Source of the DNA: JAZQNF01 sp045641505
Lineage (GTDB): Bacteria > Bacillota > Clostridia > Lachnospirales > Bianqueaceae
Reading direction: 5' to 3'
Length of the DNA: 8,629 nt
NCBI GenBank assembly: GCA_045641505.1
Contig: JAZUHB010000096.1
Coordinates: 1 to 8,629 of the forward strand
Positions 6,508 to 8,629 of the stretch are shown here, in pieces. The notes beneath the pieces are model-generated. The model made no database searches. It saw nothing but the letters and a program-made list of their open reading frames with translations, and was not told where the DNA came from. The stretch's first letter is position 1. The number at the start of each line of letters is the position of its first letter. The translations under genes were made by a program, and so were the position numbers.

Positions 6508-7785
6508 ATGGAAGCAAAAGTCGACGAACTGATCGCGAAGCTGAATGACGGCTGTGTGTTCACCCGCCTCAGCGCGCTGCGCGAGCTCAAGGCGCTCACG
6601 GACGCGGGCGTTCTTCCCGCGCCGCCCGAGACGCCCTACGTGAACAACCACATCCACACCTTCTATTCCTTCTCGCCCTATTCCCCCACCAAGGCCCTCT
6701 ACATGGCCTGGCAGGCGGGCCTTCGGACCGCGGGCATCATGGACCACGATTCCGTGGCCGGCATCCGCGAGTTCCTGGCGGCGGGCGAGATCCTCGGCCT
6801 CCCCGTGACCTGCGGCATGGAGCTCCGCGTCCGGATGACCGGCACGGCCCTCACCGGCGCGAAGACCAACAACCCCGACCAGAAGAACGTCTCCTACGTG
6901 GCGATGCACGGCATTCCGCACCAGTCGGTCGACCGGATCGAGGAGTTCATCCGTCCCTACCGCGAGCAGCGCAATCTCCGCAACCGGAGGATGACCGCCC
7001 GCATCGACGAGATGGTCCGCCCCTACGGCCTCTCCCTCGACTTCGACGCCGACGTCCTGCCCCTCTCCAAGGCGGCGGAGGGCGGCTCCGTCACCGAGCG
7101 TCACATACTCTTCGCGCTGGCGAAGAAGGTGACCGCGGCCTACCCGACCCCGGCGCAGGTGGTGGATTTCTTCAAGAACGAGATGCACGTGGCGCTTTCC
7201 GCGAAGGCGGAGGCGCAGATCCTCGCGGGCGAGGAGACGCCCGATTTCTACGAATACGATATCCTCGGCGCCCTCAAGGCGGAGATGGTCGAGAAGTTCT
7301 ACGTGGACGCTGACGCGGAGTGCCCCTCCGTGTTCGACTATCTGTCCCTCTGCCGCGAGACCGGCGCGATCTCGGCCTACGCCTACCTCGGCGACGTCGG
7401 CGACTCGGTCACCGGCGACAAGAAGACGCAGAAGTTCGAGGACGACTACCTGAACCTGCTCTTCGACACCCTGGGCTGCCTGGGCTTCGACGCGGTCACC
7501 TACATGCCGCCCCGGAACACCAAGGCGCAGCTCGCGCGCGTGATGGGCCTCTGCGAGAAGAAGGGCTTCTTCCAGATCAGCGGCGTCGACATCAACTCGC
7601 CCCGTCAGAAGTTCATCTGCAAGGAGCTGGACGACCCGCTCTACGCCCACCTCGTGGACGCGACCTACGCGCTGATCGGCGCGGAGAAGGCCACCTCGGC
7701 CGATTTCGCGGACCGCATGTTCGGCGGCGTCCGGGACGGCGAGAGCCTCGCGGAGCGGATCGCGTATTATAAGCAGAAGGCTTGA
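6508..7785 (+). CDS. PHP-domain metal-dependent hydrolase of unknown substrate
   Basis: 425-residue PHP (polymerase and histidinol phosphatase) family protein; members are usually trinuclear-metal phosphoesterases. Visible metal motifs are HIH (48-50), DHD (79-81, in IMDHDS), E105 (GMEL), possibly H134 (AMHG), H199 (TERHIL) and D361 with N363 (GVDINS), where many relatives have DxH. An N-terminal stretch of about 44 residues precedes the barrel. The region 120-330, with an arginine-rich helix (RPYREQRNLRNRR, 149-161), looks like an insertion or lid. There is no signal peptide, so it is cytosolic. AAAGGAG (6496-6502) overlaps the previous stop codon, and only 10 nt separate the genes, so it belongs to the rhamnose operon. 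No standard rhamnose step needs it. A sugar phosphatase, phosphodiesterase or repair role is possible; I cannot name the substrate. Confidence 0.85.
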   Translation: MEAKVDELIAKLNDGCVFTRLSALRELKALTDAGVLPAPPETPYVNNHIHTFYSFSPYSPTKALYMAWQAGLRTAGIMDHDSVAGIREFLAAGEILGLPVTCGMELRVRMTGTALTGAKTNNPDQKNVSYVAMHGIPHQSVDRIEEFIRPYREQRNLRNRRMTARIDEMVRPYGLSLDFDADVLPLSKAAEGGSVTERHILFALAKKVTAAYPTPAQVVDFFKNEMHVALSAKAEAQILAGEETPDFYEYDILGALKAEMVEKFYVDADAECPSVFDYLSLCRETGAISAYAYLGDVGDSVTGDKKTQKFEDDYLNLLFDTLGCLGFDAVTYMPPRNTKAQLARVMGLCEKKGFFQISGVDINSPRQKFICKELDDPLYAHLVDATYALIGAEKATSADFADRMFGGVRDGESLAERIAYYKQKA

Positions 7786-7811
7786 CAGAAGGTCCTTCCC
7801 AGGTGTATGCT
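7782..7811 (+). promoter_or_regulatory. Promoter of the ribbon-helix-helix regulator gene
   Basis: A perfect TTGACA (7782-7787) overlaps the TGA stop of the PHP gene and is followed 18 nt later by TATGCT (7806-7811). Transcription would start near 7818. The regulator can therefore be transcribed independently of the operon, although nothing between the genes looks like a terminator, so read-through is also possible. Confidence 0.75.
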
Positions 7812-7836
7812 CTGAATATGCTCCAACCGGAGCATA
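7806..7836. promoter_or_regulatory. Operator with three TATGCTC half-sites over -10 and start
   Basis: TATGCTC occurs directly at 7806-7812 and 7817-7823, 11 bp (one helical turn) apart, and inverted as GAGCATA at 7830-7836. The last two extend to a perfect inverted repeat, TATGCTCC/GGAGCATA, with a 4-nt spacer (AACC). The first copy is itself the -10 box and the inverted repeat covers the predicted transcription start. This fits repression by the ribbon-helix-helix protein encoded immediately downstream, since that family binds arrays of short repeats. Confidence 0.75.
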
Positions 7837-7858
7837 ATTCCGCCTGGGGAGGCTGCCT

Positions 7859-8272
7859 ATGAACAATGAAGCTCTGACCGAGAAGGTCTCGGTGAACGTC
7901 AATACCGCCACTCTTTCTGAGATCGATCTGCTGGTGGACGGAGGCTATTATTCGAACCGCAGCGATTTCATCAACCACGCCCTCCGCAGCAGTCTGCAGG
8001 AGGAACGGGCTACTGTGGAACGCCTGATCGAACAGAAGAAGTGTCCCGAGGTCCCTGACCGCTCTTGGTTCCTGGGGATCAGCAATCTGAGCGCTGAGGA
8101 GCTCCGGCAGGCGCGGGAGGCGGGTGCCCGCCTGAAGATCCGCGGCTACGGTCTGCTCGTCGTCGACCGGGACGTGGACGATCCGCTGCTCTTCGACGCG
8201 GTGGAGGAGATTTCCGTCCGCGGGCGCGTGCAATGCTCCGCTGACGCGAAGAAGCATTACGGACTGAAATGA
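7859..8272 (+). CDS. Ribbon-helix-helix (CopG-like) transcriptional regulator
   Basis: 137-residue DNA-binding protein. Residues 8-48 form a ribbon-helix-helix domain: a beta strand EKVSVNVN (8-15) with alternating exposed residues for base contact, a helix at about 18-27, and a second helix beginning with the typical S-x-R-S-D-F-I pattern (32-38). The region 69-137 is a separate domain with a hydrophobic strand KIRGYGLLVVD (93-103) and a closing VRGRVQCSADAKKHYG (120-135); I do not recognise a named family, and it may sense a ligand or mediate oligomerisation. GGGGAGG (7846-7852) lies 6 nt before the ATG. Codon choice is less strictly G/C-ending than in the operon. Its own promoter carries repeated TATGCTC sites, so autorepression is likely. 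A partner toxin gene, as for ParD-type antitoxins, is not visible in the window. Confidence 0.85.
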   Translation: MNNEALTEKVSVNVNTATLSEIDLLVDGGYYSNRSDFINHALRSSLQEERATVERLIEQKKCPEVPDRSWFLGISNLSAEELRQAREAGARLKIRGYGLLVVDRDVDDPLLFDAVEEISVRGRVQCSADAKKHYGLK

Positions 8273-8325
8273 CCGGGCTGTTGCCTGCGGCGTGCGAAAT
8301 GGACAGGGCTGTTGCCTGCGGCGTG
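8271..8325 (+). repeat. Tandem 24-bp direct repeat after the regulator gene
   Basis: The segment GAC-N-GGGCTGTTGCC..GGCGTG occurs at 8271-8294 and 8302-8325 with one mismatch and a 31-nt period. The first copy starts within the stop codon of the regulator. The 7-nt spacer is unrelated. Function unknown. Confidence 0.65.
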
Positions 8326-8566
8326 TTTTATGCAATTTCAGCTCGCCATTTTGCGGCAACCGGCCAGCAGAATCAGTTTTCAAAATGTACGCTTCAAAAA
8401 AGCGGCGGTGTTTCGAGCTCATTTAGCTCGCCATTTTTCTCTTTTTGGAGCCGAAAAAGGCCGCAAAGCAGCTTTTCTGTGGAAATCCGTTCACCGCAAG
8501 GCTTTGAAAAGTGCATAAAAGCGCCGATTTGAGCAAATCCTGCATATTTTTGACCTGTTTTCCCTG
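8326..8566. other. Gene-free AT-richer tail with short dispersed repeats
   Basis: No gene is supported here. AGCTCGCCATTTT occurs at 8340-8352 and again at 8425-8437, both preceded by ATTT or ATTTC. Small palindromes include CGAGCT/AGCTCG (8414-8430) and GATTTG/CAAATC (8526-8539). Several A-tracts next to GCGGC or GCCGC blocks suggest decayed hairpins related to the terminator at the end of the window. Confidence 0.5.
8414..8447 (+). terminator. Possible weak terminator after the regulator gene
   Basis: CGAGCT (8414-8419) pairs with AGCTCG (8425-8430) around a 5-nt loop and is followed, after CCA, by TTTTTCTCTTTTT. The 6-bp stem is short and the T-tract is displaced by three bases, so at best it is a weak terminator ahead of the stronger one at 8567. 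Confidence 0.3.
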
Positions 8567-8608
8567 AAAGCGGCGAGTTAAACTGTATGTTTAACTCGCC
8601 GCTTTTTT
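8567..8608 (+). terminator. Strong intrinsic terminator
   Basis: Arms 8567-8583 and 8589-8605 form a perfect 17-bp stem (core GCGGCGAGTTAAAC) with a 5-nt loop TGTAT. The T-run is six bases (8603-8608), shared with the base of the stem. Orientation is for + strand transcripts, so it can end the regulator mRNA and read-through from the rhamnose operon. On the opposite strand only AAAG precedes the stem, giving a weak T-tract, so reverse termination would be poor. Confidence 0.9.
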
Positions 8609-8629
8609 GGAGCGTACGTTTTTTGAAAG

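Noticed and set aside
3159..6599. 1146-codon open frame on the minus strand
   Set aside because: It is the exact in-register antisense of rhaA and the aldolase fusion, with low-complexity Ala/Gly/Leu/Val/Asp/His product and no family motifs, while the + strand proteins carry complete active sites.
7817..7836. Inverted repeat after the PHP gene as a terminator
   Set aside because: It is followed by ATTCCGCC with no T-run, and it repeats the -10 box sequence, so an operator fits better.
6484..7911. 475-codon minus-strand open frame
   Set aside because: Antisense shadow of the PHP gene, with the same compositional artefact.
8269..8532. 87-codon open frame after the regulator, overlapping its stop
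   Set aside because: It is built on the tandem repeat and AT-rich tail, has no ribosome site and no recognisable pattern; a toxin partner was considered, but the sequence does not support it.

Overview
The window looks like part of a GC-rich Firmicutes genome, probably an uncultured gut Clostridia (Oscillospiraceae-like). The clues are strong GGAGG-type ribosome binding sites, sigma-A-type promoters, heavy use of G/C-ending codons, and a cytosolic rhamnoside-degrading gene set. This placement is inference from style and gene content; there is no rRNA or marker gene here.

Layout. Positions 1-459 hold no convincing gene, but they carry two families of short repeats: a 40-nt palindromic element (two copies plus a probable third cut by the window edge) and a 21-bp motif in three copies. 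A strong extended -10 promoter (460-489) then starts a four-gene operon on the + strand: a large signal-less glycoside hydrolase resembling GH106 alpha-L-rhamnosidases (525-3191), L-rhamnose isomerase RhaA (3195-4442), a class II aldolase fused to a short-chain dehydrogenase of the RhaEW type (4509-6497), and a PHP-domain metal-dependent hydrolase (6508-7785). A 15-bp hairpin lies between rhaA and the aldolase gene, directly before the aldolase ribosome binding site.

The proposed pathway is: imported rhamnoside -> L-rhamnose (hydrolase) -> L-rhamnulose (RhaA) -> [kinase, not in this window] -> L-rhamnulose-1-phosphate -> dihydroxyacetone phosphate + L-lactaldehyde (aldolase domain) -> lactate or propanediol (SDR domain). 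The PHP protein has no recognised step in this pathway and is the most curious member of the operon.

Downstream, a small ribbon-helix-helix regulator (7859-8272) has its own promoter. The -35 box overlaps the PHP stop codon, and three copies of TATGCTC (two direct, one inverted) cover the -10 box and the predicted transcription start, a clear autoregulatory operator. The final 357 bases have no gene; they contain short direct repeats and end in a strong intrinsic terminator (8567-8608), which could close both the regulator transcript and read-through from the operon.
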